From Pleurocapsa minor HA4230-MV1 (GTDB taxonomy: Bacteria > Cyanobacteriota > Cyanobacteriia > Cyanobacteriales > Xenococcaceae), in assembly GCA_019359095.1 (NCBI GenBank), contig JAHHHZ010000021.1, forward strand, positions 1-64,000: DNA of 64,000 nucleotides, read 5' to 3'. Under the pieces are notes generated by a model, which was not told the origin of the DNA, did no database searches, and was given only the letters and a program-made list of their open reading frames with translations. Position 1 is the stretch's first letter, and every line of letters starts with the position of its first letter. Positions 16,702 through 26,164 of the stretch are shown piece after piece. The position numbers were made by a program, and so were the translations under genes.

Positions 16702-19679
16702 ACCCAAAATTTATTCAGCAGTCTTTAAATCATCTTTTATCAGAATCTCAACTTCAGCAATTTTTATCACAATTAGAAATCATTGAGCCAAATCCAGGAG
16801 AACTGTTTTGGCATTTTGACCGCATAGAAGCCGGAATTTACCTAATTTTGACGGGTAAAGCCAGATTAATCGATCATGAAGATAATTTGATTGCTTCGAT
16901 ATCCCAAGGTTGGCTAGGACAAATCGACTTGTTTGTTGAATCTGGTTGGCAACCGTACAGTCTCAGAGCTTCTTTAGGCTTAACGCTAGCTTATTTAGAT
17001 ACTAAATCAGCAAAATTTTGGCTAGAGACTCATCCCCAGCTACAGGAACATATTTATCGCCAGGGAGAAAAATGGGACTTACTGATGTTGTGTCATCAAG
17101 TCAGTGGCTCAAAGTCCGTTGAAGATCTCTTGCCAATCTTGCCGTTATTAGCAACAGAGCAACTAGAGCCAGGCATTTTATCACCTCACTTGGCTGAAAA
17201 GAAGCACTTGTGGCTCCTGCGTCAGGGGGAAATGGTTCACGGTTCGGGTCTAAAGTTAGCCCCAGGTCAACTTTACGATAGAGAATTCTTACCAACCGAG
17301 GGAGAATGGCTAATTACCAAACCCACTCAGCTATATCTTCTGGAAGATAATCTTCCCGAAACAATCAAAGCCAAATCCTCAATCAAAACGCAAAACACTG
17401 GTTCGGCACTTAAAATTGCCCCTCTTCAGACAGTAATTCCTGAAGCACAAGCTGCTCCAGAGACTCAATCGCTGCCCTATTTCCCTAGTCCCACAGTAAA
17501 AATTGCTCATTGGTGGCAACAATCCTCAAGACGTTATCCTTTTCTTAAACAACACAGTAATTCCGATTGTGGAGTGACTTGTTTGGTCATGATTAGCAAA
17601 TATTGGGGTAAAAACTTCAGTATTAACCAATTAAGGGGAGTGGCTAATGTAGATCGTTCAGGAGCTTCCATTAAAGGTTTAATTACTGCCGCCGAATCTG
17701 TCGGCTTTATGGTTAGACCGCGTAAAGCAGATTTATTAGCGCTCCAAAGTCAAGAATTGCCAGCGATCGCCCATTGGGCAGGAAATCACTATGTGGTGGT
17801 TTATCAAGTTACTAAACGGCAAGTAATTATTTCTGATCCCGCGATCGGTAGACGTATTCTCAGTCGCCAAGAGTTTGTCGCTGGTTGGACTGGTTATACT
17901 TTGCTACTGACACCAACAGCCAAGTTTGAACAAGCACCAGAAACAAAGGCAAGTCTCTGGAAATATGGCAAAATACTCCAGCCCTATCAACTAGTTATAC
18001 TCGAAATTTTTGCTGCCTCCTTCATCATTCAAATTGTTGGATTATTTTCGCCTATATTCACCCAAATTTTGTTAGATCGGGTAGTGGTACAACGTAGTGT
18101 CCCCACCTTGATTGCGGTAGGAACGGGTTTGCTCATTTTTAGAATTTTTCAGGTAGTAATTTCGACCCTACGACGTTATTTGCTCTATCACACTGCTAAT
18201 AGGTTAGATTTATCGCTGATTGTCGGATTTATCAGCCATACCTTTAATCTGCCCTTAAACTACTTTGAAACTCGTTATGTCGGCGATATTACTTCCAGAA
18301 TCAACGAAAATCGTAAAATTCGCAGTTTTCTAACGGGAGATGCCATCACTACAGTCTTGGATGTTTTAAGCCTGTTTGTCTATCTTGCTTTAATGTTTTG
18401 GTATAGCTGGAAATTATCTCTATTGACTTTAGTTATCGTACCTATATTTGCCGTGGTAACGGTTTTTGCCACGCCGTTTCTGGTTAGAGTATCTCGTGAA
18501 AGTTTTAATGCCAGTACTAAAGAAAAAAGCTACCTCATTGAAGGTTTGACGGGGATTAGTACGATCAAGTCTATGGGAGTAGAACAGACAGTTAGGTGGC
18601 GTTGGGAAGATTTGATCAATGAGTCAATTCGGATTACTTTTTCGGGACAGATGATTCAAGAACGGGTGGAATTATGTACTTCTTTAATTGAAACCACTAT
18701 TTCTAGCGTGTTATTAATTTTTGGAGTTTGGCAAGTAATTCAAAATCAACTGACTATTGGGCAATTAATTGCTTTTAACATGCTGGTGGCGAATGTAATT
18801 AGCCCGCTCAAAAGGATGATTACCCTGTGGAATAATTTTCAAGAAATTAGAATTGCGATTGAACGTACTGATGATGTCATTAACACCGCAGCTGAGACAG
18901 GATTATCAGGAGAAAATTTAGTTCCTCTGCCACCAATCAAGGGGGAAATTCGGTTTGAAAATGTCACTTTTCGCTACGACTTAGAAAGCCAGACCAATAC
19001 GATTGAAAACCTCAGTTTTGAGATTCAGTCAGGACAAACCATTGCCCTGGTAGGACGCAGTGGTTCGGGCAAAACCACTATTTCTAAACTGTTACTGGGA
19101 CTTTATGCTCCTGTTCAGGGAAAAATTACCATTGACGGCTATGACATTAATAAAATCTCGCTCAAATCCCTCAGACAGCAAACAGGAGTGGTGAATCAAG
19201 ATACATTCTTGTTCGGGGGAACGATTTTAGAAAATCTCACCATTGGTCATCCTAATGCTAGCCAAGGGGCGATCGAAGAAGCTGCTCGTCTGGCTGGAGC
19301 TGCGGACTTTATTGACGAGCTACCCCTCAAATATGGTTCGCAAGTGGGAGAAGGTGGCGGATTACTTTCTGGGGGACAACGGCAACGTTTGGCGATCGCC
19401 CGCGCTTTATTAGGCAAGCCTCGTTTACTAGTTCTCGATGAAGCTACTAGCAATTTGGATGCAGAATCAGAACGAATTATTCAAAATAACTTAAATACTA
19501 TTTTAAAAAATCAAACTACTTTAGTGATTGCTCATCGTCTTTCTACCGTACGCAAGGCAGATTTAATTTTAGTCATGGATCGCGGAGTATTGGTCGAAAG
19601 CGGGACTCATGATGAATTAATGGCTCAACGGGGTCAGTATTTCCATCTTAATCAACAACAGTTAGCGATCGCTAATTAA
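16677..19679 (+). CDS. C39-peptidase ABC exporter with N-terminal cNMP-binding-like domain
   Basis: 1000 residues. Residues about 25-130 resemble a cyclic-nucleotide-binding domain (GIYLILTGKARL, GQIDLF). The C39 peptidase spans about 286-415 with Gln292, Cys298 (HSNSDCGVTCL), His371 and Asp387, all present, so it should cut double-glycine leaders. Membrane helices occupy about 435-725. The ATPase has Walker A GRSGSGKTT (about 791), signature LSGGQRQR (about 896), Walker B LLVLDEAT (about 917) and the H-loop AHR. It exports and trims the neighbouring precursor. The gene overlaps the HTH gene and is followed by the RR-HlyD gene. Confidence 0.93.
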   Translation: MVVSKPDLDPKFIQQSLNHLLSESQLQQFLSQLEIIEPNPGELFWHFDRIEAGIYLILTGKARLIDHEDNLIASISQGWLGQIDLFVESGWQPYSLRASLGLTLAYLDTKSAKFWLETHPQLQEHIYRQGEKWDLLMLCHQVSGSKSVEDLLPILPLLATEQLEPGILSPHLAEKKHLWLLRQGEMVHGSGLKLAPGQLYDREFLPTEGEWLITKPTQLYLLEDNLPETIKAKSSIKTQNTGSALKIAPLQTVIPEAQAAPETQSLPYFPSPTVKIAHWWQQSSRRYPFLKQHSNSDCGVTCLVMISKYWGKNFSINQLRGVANVDRSGASIKGLITAAESVGFMVRPRKADLLALQSQELPAIAHWAGNHYVVVYQVTKRQVIISDPAIGRRILSRQEFVAGWTGYTLLLTPTAKFEQAPETKASLWKYGKILQPYQLVILEIFAASFIIQIVGLFSPIFTQILLDRVVVQRSVPTLIAVGTGLLIFRIFQVVISTLRRYLLYHTANRLDLSLIVGFISHTFNLPLNYFETRYVGDITSRINENRKIRSFLTGDAITTVLDVLSLFVYLALMFWYSWKLSLLTLVIVPIFAVVTVFATPFLVRVSRESFNASTKEKSYLIEGLTGISTIKSMGVEQTVRWRWEDLINESIRITFSGQMIQERVELCTSLIETTISSVLLIFGVWQVIQNQLTIGQLIAFNMLVANVISPLKRMITLWNNFQEIRIAIERTDDVINTAAETGLSGENLVPLPPIKGEIRFENVTFRYDLESQTNTIENLSFEIQSGQTIALVGRSGSGKTTISKLLLGLYAPVQGKITIDGYDINKISLKSLRQQTGVVNQDTFLFGGTILENLTIGHPNASQGAIEEAARLAGAADFIDELPLKYGSQVGEGGGLLSGGQRQRLAIARALLGKPRLLVLDEATSNLDAESERIIQNNLNTILKNQTTLVIAHRLSTVRKADLILVMDRGVLVESGTHDELMAQRGQYFHLNQQQLAIAN

Positions 19680-19717
19680 AATTCCCATAATTATTTGAAT
19701 AAATTGTTAAATTCGCC

Positions 19718-21694
19718 ATGAAACAAATTGAAAACTACACTGCAATTGTTGAGTCTAATCAGCCTAAAGAAATTAAAATTTTGCTGGTAGACGATCAGAG
19801 TTTTGCACGGCGTTTCGTGAGTAAATTAATTGAAACTGCCAATCATCTGAAAATTATCGGCACGGCAGATAATGGTCAAGAGGCGATCGCTTTAGTCGAA
19901 TCACTACAGCCAGATGTGGTTCTAATCGATTTAGAAATGCCCGAAATGGATGGAGTTACCGCCACCGAAATTATTGTTAAGCGTTTTCCTGGCTGTAAAG
20001 TTTTGGTGCTGAGTTCCCACGAAGATGGAGAATATCTCCAAAATGCCCTGTGTGCTGGGGCAACAGGCTACTTACTCAAGGGCAGTTCGGCACAGGAGTT
20101 AACTAACGCTATTACCTCCGTTCGCCAAGGTTATACGCAATTGAGTCCAGGTTTATTGGCAAAAGTTCTTACTCCCAAAGTTGAGATAGTTGTCGATCAA
20201 GAGCAATTGCCACCAGCAGTAACCAGCGAGAGTAACTGGGCAGAATCTACTCGCGAAGGAGTCGAAACCCTACCGCGAGTTTCTTTGCGAGCTTTGCTTT
20301 ATTTGTTGATTGGCTTAACAGTTGTGATGATACCCTGGATAACTTTTGCCAAAGTGGATGAAATTGGTGCGGCCAAGGGCAAATTAGAGCCTCAAGGAAA
20401 AATTGTGAGGCTAGATGCTCCCGTGAGTGGTGCGGTGATGTCCATTGCAGTTCGAGAAGGAGACAAAGTTACCCCAGGACAACAGCTCGTTAAATTAGAG
20501 TCGGAACTGGTTAACGCTGAACTAAGTCAGCAACTACAAAAATTACAGGGACAACAAAATCAACTAAATCAATTACAATTACTCAAAAATCAACAGTCAA
20601 TCTCGCTGCAAACCCAAAAACAGCAAAATCAGGCACAGCAGTTTGAAAAAGAAGCTTTAATCGCTCAAGCCAGAGAAAATCTGTCTTCTCTCAAAGCCAA
20701 CTATGGCAATCAACTAGCGGAAAAACAAGCCCAGATAGAACAAGCTCAAGGTGCAATTAAAGCTAGCCAGTCTGCTCATAAAGTGGCAAAAATTAAATGG
20801 CGCAAAGCGATCGAAAAAGTACCCCGTTATCGAGATGCTTTTGAGCAGGGAGCGTTATCTCAAGATTTATTAGCAGAAGCAGAACAAACCGCCCAAGAAA
20901 GTAGTGAAAATCTCAATCAAACTCAAGCTGAAATTGCTCAGGCTCAATCGCGCTATCAAGAGCAGAATCAGGGTTATAGCAAATTACGTCAGCAAACAGC
21001 AGGAGAAATTGACCAAGCTGCTTTACGTTATCAAGAACAGCAACGAGGTTTGCAATCTTTGGTCGAGGCTAATAATCTAGCGGGATTAAAAATTATCGAA
21101 GAATTAAAAAATACTGAATCTCAAGTTATTACCCTCAAAGGAGAAATTGCTCAAACCGAAAGTTTGATTAAAGGTTTAAATTATCAATTGCAGCAACGGA
21201 CGATTTATGCTCCTGTCGAAGGTACAGTTTTTGAATTACCGATCGCTAAACCAGGTGCGGTGGTGCAGCCAGGACAAACAATCGCCCAAATTGCTCCTAA
21301 AAATGTGCCATTAGTTTTACGTGCCAGAATGAGTAGTAACGAGAGCGGGTTTCTCAAAGTGGGCTTACCTGTAAAACTTAAGTTTGATGCCTATCCATTT
21401 CAAGACTATGGTATTGTGCCTGGTCGTTTAACTTGGATTTCTCCTGATTCGAGAGTTAAGCCGAGTTCTAGTTCATCTTCATCGACAGATAATACGTCTG
21501 AATCTAATCAGCCTGGAGAATTTTACGAACTAGAGATTGAATTAACCCAAAATTATATTCAGCATGGCGATCGCCGAGTTCTGTTGACTCCAGGACAGAC
21601 TGCTGCTGCTGAAATTGTCATTCGTCAACGTCGTTTAGCGGATATTTTTCTCGCTCCATTTAAAAGTTTAAAAAAGGGTGGTATTCAGCTTTAA
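19718..21694 (+). CDS. Response-regulator receiver fused to HlyD-type membrane fusion protein
   Basis: 658 residues. Residues 19-130 are a receiver domain with all key residues: Asp25-Asp26, phospho-acceptor Asp71 (LIDLEMPEMDG), Ser99-Ser100 and Lys121. A membrane span at about 190-211 follows, then HlyD: a first lipoyl half (about 220-262), a long Gln-rich coiled coil (about 263-495), the second lipoyl half (YAPVEGTVFELPIAKPG) and a beta-barrel end. The receiver would sit in the cytoplasm and the adaptor in the periplasm, pairing with the ABC exporter. No output DNA-binding domain and no histidine kinase gene is next to it. The fusion suggests phosphorylation-controlled export. Confidence 0.9.
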   Translation: MKQIENYTAIVESNQPKEIKILLVDDQSFARRFVSKLIETANHLKIIGTADNGQEAIALVESLQPDVVLIDLEMPEMDGVTATEIIVKRFPGCKVLVLSSHEDGEYLQNALCAGATGYLLKGSSAQELTNAITSVRQGYTQLSPGLLAKVLTPKVEIVVDQEQLPPAVTSESNWAESTREGVETLPRVSLRALLYLLIGLTVVMIPWITFAKVDEIGAAKGKLEPQGKIVRLDAPVSGAVMSIAVREGDKVTPGQQLVKLESELVNAELSQQLQKLQGQQNQLNQLQLLKNQQSISLQTQKQQNQAQQFEKEALIAQARENLSSLKANYGNQLAEKQAQIEQAQGAIKASQSAHKVAKIKWRKAIEKVPRYRDAFEQGALSQDLLAEAEQTAQESSENLNQTQAEIAQAQSRYQEQNQGYSKLRQQTAGEIDQAALRYQEQQRGLQSLVEANNLAGLKIIEELKNTESQVITLKGEIAQTESLIKGLNYQLQQRTIYAPVEGTVFELPIAKPGAVVQPGQTIAQIAPKNVPLVLRARMSSNESGFLKVGLPVKLKFDAYPFQDYGIVPGRLTWISPDSRVKPSSSSSSSTDNTSESNQPGEFYELEIELTQNYIQHGDRRVLLTPGQTAAAEIVIRQRRLADIFLAPFKSLKKGGIQL

Positions 21695-21724
21695 TAGACC
21701 AAGAGTCTTTAAATTGAACTGAGA

Positions 21725-22444
21725 ATGCCAGAACAGATCCCGATTAGCCCAGAGGAAATTATTCAACAAATAAAGTTTTCTCGTCTAATGCCTAAAATTT
21801 CCCAAGAAATTGCGAGGCGGAAAATTATTAGCGAAACTGCTAAAGCCCAAAATATTATCCTCAGTGAATTAGAAATACAGCAAGCAGCAGACAGTTTTCG
21901 CCTGAAAAATAACCTTTCTAGTTCTCAGGCGACTTTAGATTGGCTAGAAAAATATGGTTTATCGATTGAGGAATTTGAACAACTTATCTATGACAATTCC
22001 CTCTCGTTAAAATTAGCTCAACATTTATATAGCGATCGCGTTGAATCATATTTTTATGAACATCAGCTAGATTATACCAAAGCGACAATTCATGAAGTAA
22101 TTCTCCCCAACTTCGACTTGGGAATGGAACTTTTCTATGGAATTCAAGAACAAGAATTTAGTTTCTGGGATGTCGCCCATCAATATATTCAAGAACCAGA
22201 ATTACGTTATCGTGGGGGCTATCGAGGCTGTTTAAAAAGAAATGAATTCAAGCCAGCAGTTTCTATGGCAGTATTCGCTGCTCATCCCCCACAAGTTCTT
22301 AAGCCAATTGTCATTGATAAGCAAACATATCTAATTTTTGTTTCGGAAATTATTCAACCAAAACTAGATAGCGAAATGCGTTATCTAATTATTACTGATT
22401 TGTTTAACCAATGGCTCCAAGAACAAATAAAACAAATACTCTAG
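21725..22444 (+). CDS. Parvulin-type peptidylprolyl isomerase of the export operon
   Basis: 239 residues. The N-terminal half is helical like the SurA/PrsA N-domain (QIARRKIISETAKAQNI, LDWLEKYGLSIEEFEQLI). The C-terminal part (about 118-215) resembles a parvulin domain (ATIHEVILPN, LRYRGGYRGCLKRNE, VLKPIVIDKQTYLIFVSEI). There is no signal peptide, so it would act in the cytoplasm unless exported otherwise. Last gene of the rightward operon; such isomerases accompany C39 exporters in other cyanobacterial bacteriocin clusters and may fold or hold the peptide for export. Confidence 0.78.
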   Translation: MPEQIPISPEEIIQQIKFSRLMPKISQEIARRKIISETAKAQNIILSELEIQQAADSFRLKNNLSSSQATLDWLEKYGLSIEEFEQLIYDNSLSLKLAQHLYSDRVESYFYEHQLDYTKATIHEVILPNFDLGMELFYGIQEQEFSFWDVAHQYIQEPELRYRGGYRGCLKRNEFKPAVSMAVFAAHPPQVLKPIVIDKQTYLIFVSEIIQPKLDSEMRYLIITDLFNQWLQEQIKQIL

Positions 22445-22466
22445 GAAAATAATGGCCACAATGCAG

Positions 22467-23687
22467 CTAAGATATACTCTTAAGCTGACTGGTTACTACC
22501 TTCAGTTTTAAAGGGCGATCGCCTCGCATAACATTAAACTGAAGACTTTTATTTAAGCCGCTTTCGTCAACTATTGACTGTAGCTGTTCTGCATCATTAA
22601 TTACCTGTCCATCAATAGCGGTAATTACATCTCCCAAGCGCAAGCCCGCTGCTTCGGCAGGAGTATTGGGTAAAACCCGCAAGATTAAAACACCTTCGAC
22701 TTCAGGCAGAGCAAAGGGAGAGTTGGGGTTACTATTATTTTGTCGGGCTAATTCTGGAGTAAGAGTGCGCATCTGCACCCCCACATAAGGATGAGGAACT
22801 TGTCTGCCCGCAGCCAGGGTAGCAGCAATGGTTTTTGCTTGATCGATGGGAATTGCAAAACCAATGCCGTTGGCATCGGGGCGGATTGCGGTATTGATGC
22901 CGATTACTTCCCCTCGTCCATTTAATAATGGGCCGCCAGAGTTTCCTGGATTGATGGCGGCATCAGTTTGGAGGAAGTCAATTCGTTTATCGGGGATACC
23001 TACTTGGGCTGAAGAACGAGCTAAAGTACTAATAATTCCTAAAGTTACGGTGTTATTTAAACCGACGGGATTGCCTACAGCGATCGCCCAATCTCCAACT
23101 TGAACCTGAGCGGAATTGCCTAAAGGGGCAATGGGTAAATCTCCCGCAGGATTTTCAATCTTAACTACGGCTAAATCGGTAACTTCATCAGTACCTTTAA
23201 CTACTGCGACAAATTCTCGCCCGTCTTTAAGGGTAACCGTCACTCGATCTGCCCCACTAACGACATGAGCATTAGTTAAAATGATGCCGTCTTTTTGGGT
23301 GATAAAACCTGAACCCTGTCCTCGAACCTGTCTTTCTCTTGGTAGTTGTGCGCCAAAGCGATCGCCAAAAAATTCACGGAAAAAAGGGTCTTCAAATAAA
23401 GGCTCAGCTTGACTGGCGATCGTTCTTTCGGTATCAATGCGCACTACCGCAGGCCCTGTATTGGCTACTGCTGCTGCGACAAAGCTACTGGAACTAATAG
23501 CTGTGGGTGCTTGTGCCTGAACTGATTCGACTTGAGGGGCAATTGGTTGATTATTGGAAGTGCTGTCTAGGGCTAAGGTATAAGCTTTAGAAGACATCAC
23601 TCTAACAGTACTAAAAGTCAAAATAACTCCTAAAAAAAGCGCTGTAGCGTGGCTAGCCACTTTAGCTAGAAATCTCTTGTTTTTCAT
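22467..23687 (-). CDS. HtrA/Deg serine protease
   Basis: 406 residues with an N-terminal membrane anchor or signal (about 9-32). The trypsin-like domain (about 70-290) has the catalytic triad His in TNAHVV, Asp in TDLAVVKI and Ser in NPGNSGGPLL. One PDZ domain follows (about 300-395; LRLGDVITAIDGQVI). This matches the HhoA/HhoB/HtrA group of cyanobacterial envelope proteases that degrade damaged periplasmic and thylakoid proteins. It converges with the end of the RiPP export operon (23-bp gap) and is probably unrelated to it. Confidence 0.93.
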   Translation of the reverse strand: MKNKRFLAKVASHATALFLGVILTFSTVRVMSSKAYTLALDSTSNNQPIAPQVESVQAQAPTAISSSSFVAAAVANTGPAVVRIDTERTIASQAEPLFEDPFFREFFGDRFGAQLPRERQVRGQGSGFITQKDGIILTNAHVVSGADRVTVTLKDGREFVAVVKGTDEVTDLAVVKIENPAGDLPIAPLGNSAQVQVGDWAIAVGNPVGLNNTVTLGIISTLARSSAQVGIPDKRIDFLQTDAAINPGNSGGPLLNGRGEVIGINTAIRPDANGIGFAIPIDQAKTIAATLAAGRQVPHPYVGVQMRTLTPELARQNNSNPNSPFALPEVEGVLILRVLPNTPAEAAGLRLGDVITAIDGQVINDAEQLQSIVDESGLNKSLQFNVMRGDRPLKLKVVTSQLKSIS

Positions 23688-23852
23688 TATTGATTAACTT
23701 CTATTAATTTAATTATTGATGCTTTCTTATCATAGCTCGACTATAGATTGGACATCTGAGTTCCTCTAGTCATCATTAGACTGTAGTTTGCTTGGCGCTA
23801 CTTCTACTTATCAGCTGATATTACGCATCGGCTAATTTACTCTATAGTTTTG

Positions 23853-23888
23853 ACTTGGGGACTTGGGGACTTGGGGACTTGGGGACTT
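23853..23888. repeat. Tandem repeat, ACTTGGGG x 4.5
   Basis: Four exact copies of ACTTGGGG plus a half copy. A further ACTTGGGG lies at 24061-24068, showing the array was once longer or was interrupted by the dispersed element between them. Confidence 0.95.
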
Positions 23889-24057
23889 GCCCTAAAGGAT
23901 ATGCCCTAAAGGACTAGCTTCGCGTCGCGTAGCGGTATCTCCAACTATGCGACTTGTCCTAAAGGATACTGCTCCGCATATGCCGCTTAGTTCGGTAGAC
24001 AAGTGCTTTAGCACTAGCCCTAAAGGATTAGCTCGCAAGCTCGCGTCCTTCGCGTCG
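23889..24057. repeat. Cluster of dispersed CCTAAAGGAT elements
   Basis: Four CCTAAAGGA cores at about 23890-23918, 23957-23966 and 24020-24029, each followed by palindromic, GC-rich text built from GCTTCGCG, GCGTAGCGG or CTCGCAAGCTCGCG. Related copies occur at 31409-31450, 35798-35846 and 36708-36751, so this is a multi-copy element of the genome. Confidence 0.75.
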
Positions 24058-24075
24058 GGGACTTGGGGCAATAAT

Positions 24076-24123
24076 TATCTCCCTATCTCCCTATCTCCCT
24101 ATCTCCCTATCTCCCAGTCTCCC
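24076..24123. repeat. Tandem repeat, TATCTCCC x 5 plus a degenerate copy
   Basis: Five exact 8-bp TATCTCCC units (24076-24115) are followed by AGTCTCCC. It is a short tandem array of the kind scattered in cyanobacterial intergenic DNA. Confidence 0.95.
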
Positions 24124-24223
24124 TACATATTGTAATTACTAACTTTTCTCTGCGTAACGTCAGTTATCAGCTAATAAAAGCGATAAACTGATTTGCAATA
24201 AGCCTAGATGGTCGATCTTGTTG

Positions 24224-25831
24224 ATGATAAATAATTCTCTATCCCCCAACGCTTACGCAATTGATTTTGGTACGAGCAATACAGCGATCGCCCGTTGGAA
24301 TTTAGCTACTGGTAAAGCTGAACTGGTTAAGCTCCCTAACTTGTCTCAGCAGCTTGGTTCTCAACCCCCTTTGATTCCTAGTTTGCTTTATGTAGAAGAT
24401 GCAGCAGCAGGAAAAGTGATCGTCGGACAGGCTGTGCGCGATCGCGGTTTGGATTTGGCTAGTGATACACGTTTTTTTGCTAATTTTAAACGGGGTATTG
24501 GCACGGAAATTCAAGGTTTTTTACCTGAACTGGACGGAGTTAAGGTTTCTTTTGAGCAGGTGGGAGCATGGTTTTTAGGGGAATTGCTTACCAGTCTTCA
24601 GCAAACAGCAGGGGAGGTTAAATCTTTAGTCTTGACTGTTCCTGTAGATAGTTTTGAATCCTATCGTCTTTGGTTGATGGAGGTGTGTCAGTCTTTAGAG
24701 GTGGAGCAGATTAGTATTTTGGATGAGCCAACGGCTGCTGCTTTGGGTTATACAGCTGCCGATCGTCAGTCTTTACTCGTGATTGATTTTGGTGGGGGAA
24801 CGCTGGATTTATCTTTGGTACAGTTGTCTGCTGGGGTTGCTACTCGCGGTTATTTGCTCAAATGGGGTCAAAGAATGTTGGGGCAAAATGCTGCTCAACC
24901 AAAAAATACGGCCAAGGTAATTGCTAAGGCGGGAGATAATTTGGGTGGTGCAGATCTGGATAATTGGCTGGTGGATTATTTTGTCGCCACTCAATCTTTA
25001 GAGAAATCTAGTTTAACTACTCGTTTAGCAGAAAGACTTAAAATTCGGCTTTCTACGGTGACTGAAGCCAAAGAGGTTTATTTTGATGATGAAACCTTGG
25101 AAACTTACGAACTGAGTTTAGATCGCGATCGCTTTGAGCAGATTTTGACTCAACAAGGTTTGCTTAATCGGCTTGATAATCTGATGGAGCAGTTATTACA
25201 ACAGGCTAAACGCCAGGGAATCACCGCCACAGACATTGACGCTGTATTGCTGGTAGGGGGATCAGTACAAATACCTATAGTACAGGATTGGATTAGAAAA
25301 TATTTTGATGAAGTTCAGATAAAGCATCAACTTCAGTTTGAAGCGATCGCCATCGGTGCTTTGCAAGTATCTCAAAGTACTGAGGTGCAGGACTTTCTTT
25401 ATCATAGCTATGGTATTCGTTATTGGAATCGTAAAACTAATCGTCACGACTGGCATCCGATCGTCGAGAAGGGACAGCCTTATCCTATGGCTCAAGTAAC
25501 AGAGTTAGTTCTGGGTGCTTCTACTCCCAATCAAAGCAGTATTGAAGTGATTATTGGCGAACTTAGTAGCGACACTAGTACCGAAGTCTTTTTTGATGGC
25601 GATCGCCTAGTTACGCGCACGGTGACCAATCAAGAGCAGATCGTACAACCCTTAAACGATAGTGAGGGAGCAAGGTCTATTGCTCAGCTCGATCCTCCAG
25701 GAAATCCTGGTAGCGATCGCCTAAAACTATTATTCAGTATTAATACTCAGAGATATTTATGTATTACCATTGAAGACTTGTTGACACAAGAATCTTTACT
25801 GAAGAATTACATAGTGGTGAAGCTAAATTAA
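24224..25831 (+). CDS. Hsp70-family protein (divergent DnaK-like)
   Basis: About 535 residues from the ATG at 24224; two TTG codons just upstream are less likely starts. The Hsp70 ATPase motifs are present: AIDFGTSNTAIA (phosphate 1), ILDEPTAAALGY (connect 1), LVIDFGGGTLDLSL (phosphate 2) and VLLVGGSVQIPIV (adenosine). The C-terminal substrate part is short and unlike DnaK, and there is no EEVD or acidic tail. Such proteins are widespread in cyanobacteria and probably act as specialised chaperones. No co-chaperone gene is adjacent. Confidence 0.88.
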   Translation: MINNSLSPNAYAIDFGTSNTAIARWNLATGKAELVKLPNLSQQLGSQPPLIPSLLYVEDAAAGKVIVGQAVRDRGLDLASDTRFFANFKRGIGTEIQGFLPELDGVKVSFEQVGAWFLGELLTSLQQTAGEVKSLVLTVPVDSFESYRLWLMEVCQSLEVEQISILDEPTAAALGYTAADRQSLLVIDFGGGTLDLSLVQLSAGVATRGYLLKWGQRMLGQNAAQPKNTAKVIAKAGDNLGGADLDNWLVDYFVATQSLEKSSLTTRLAERLKIRLSTVTEAKEVYFDDETLETYELSLDRDRFEQILTQQGLLNRLDNLMEQLLQQAKRQGITATDIDAVLLVGGSVQIPIVQDWIRKYFDEVQIKHQLQFEAIAIGALQVSQSTEVQDFLYHSYGIRYWNRKTNRHDWHPIVEKGQPYPMAQVTELVLGASTPNQSSIEVIIGELSSDTSTEVFFDGDRLVTRTVTNQEQIVQPLNDSEGARSIAQLDPPGNPGSDRLKLLFSINTQRYLCITIEDLLTQESLLKNYIVVKLN

Positions 25832-26164
25832 GAAAACATACTGTAATATGTACTTATGTGAAAGTAACCAGGAGTAAAAACTATGTTTTTCAGCAATTTA
25901 CGTCATATCTGCATATTTAGAGGTTTAATGGCTCATTCATCAAAGTTTAGAGCCTAATCAAATTGTCTCAATTGATATACTTCCATTTAGCTGATTATTG
26001 CTAATTCATACTTTCATCCCCAGGATAAAAAATTAATACTACATTTTAGTTTCTTGGTATTTTTGCTTATTTGCATCAAATATAAATATTAATCGTAAAT
26101 AAAGTTTAAAGTATTGCAGTTGAGTAAATACCCTTCCCCCAAAAAAGATCTAGCAGAAACAGCA
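25832..26164. other. 333-bp gene-free stretch
   Basis: AT-rich leader of the glycosyltransferase gene. It has a 24-codon frame (25883-25957) with a fair GGAG site, which I do not call a gene. A TTG codon at 26114 could start the next gene earlier, but the first conserved residues fit the ATG at 26165. Confidence 0.5.

Larger units (their letters stand above)
23688..24223. other. 536-bp repeat-rich spacer between htrA and the Hsp70-like gene
   Basis: Contains the htrA promoter on the left, then an 8-bp tandem array, several copies of a dispersed CCCTAAAGGAT element with GC-rich tails such as CTTCGCGTCGCG, and a second 8-bp tandem array. No gene is visible. Confidence 0.7.

Noticed and set aside
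23853-24123. Possible CRISPR array from regular repeats
   Set aside because: Units are 8 bp and contiguous without spacers; these are plain tandem arrays.
25883-25957. 24-codon frame starting MFFSNLRHICIFRG with GGAG upstream
   Set aside because: Too short and without any motif; more likely leader text.
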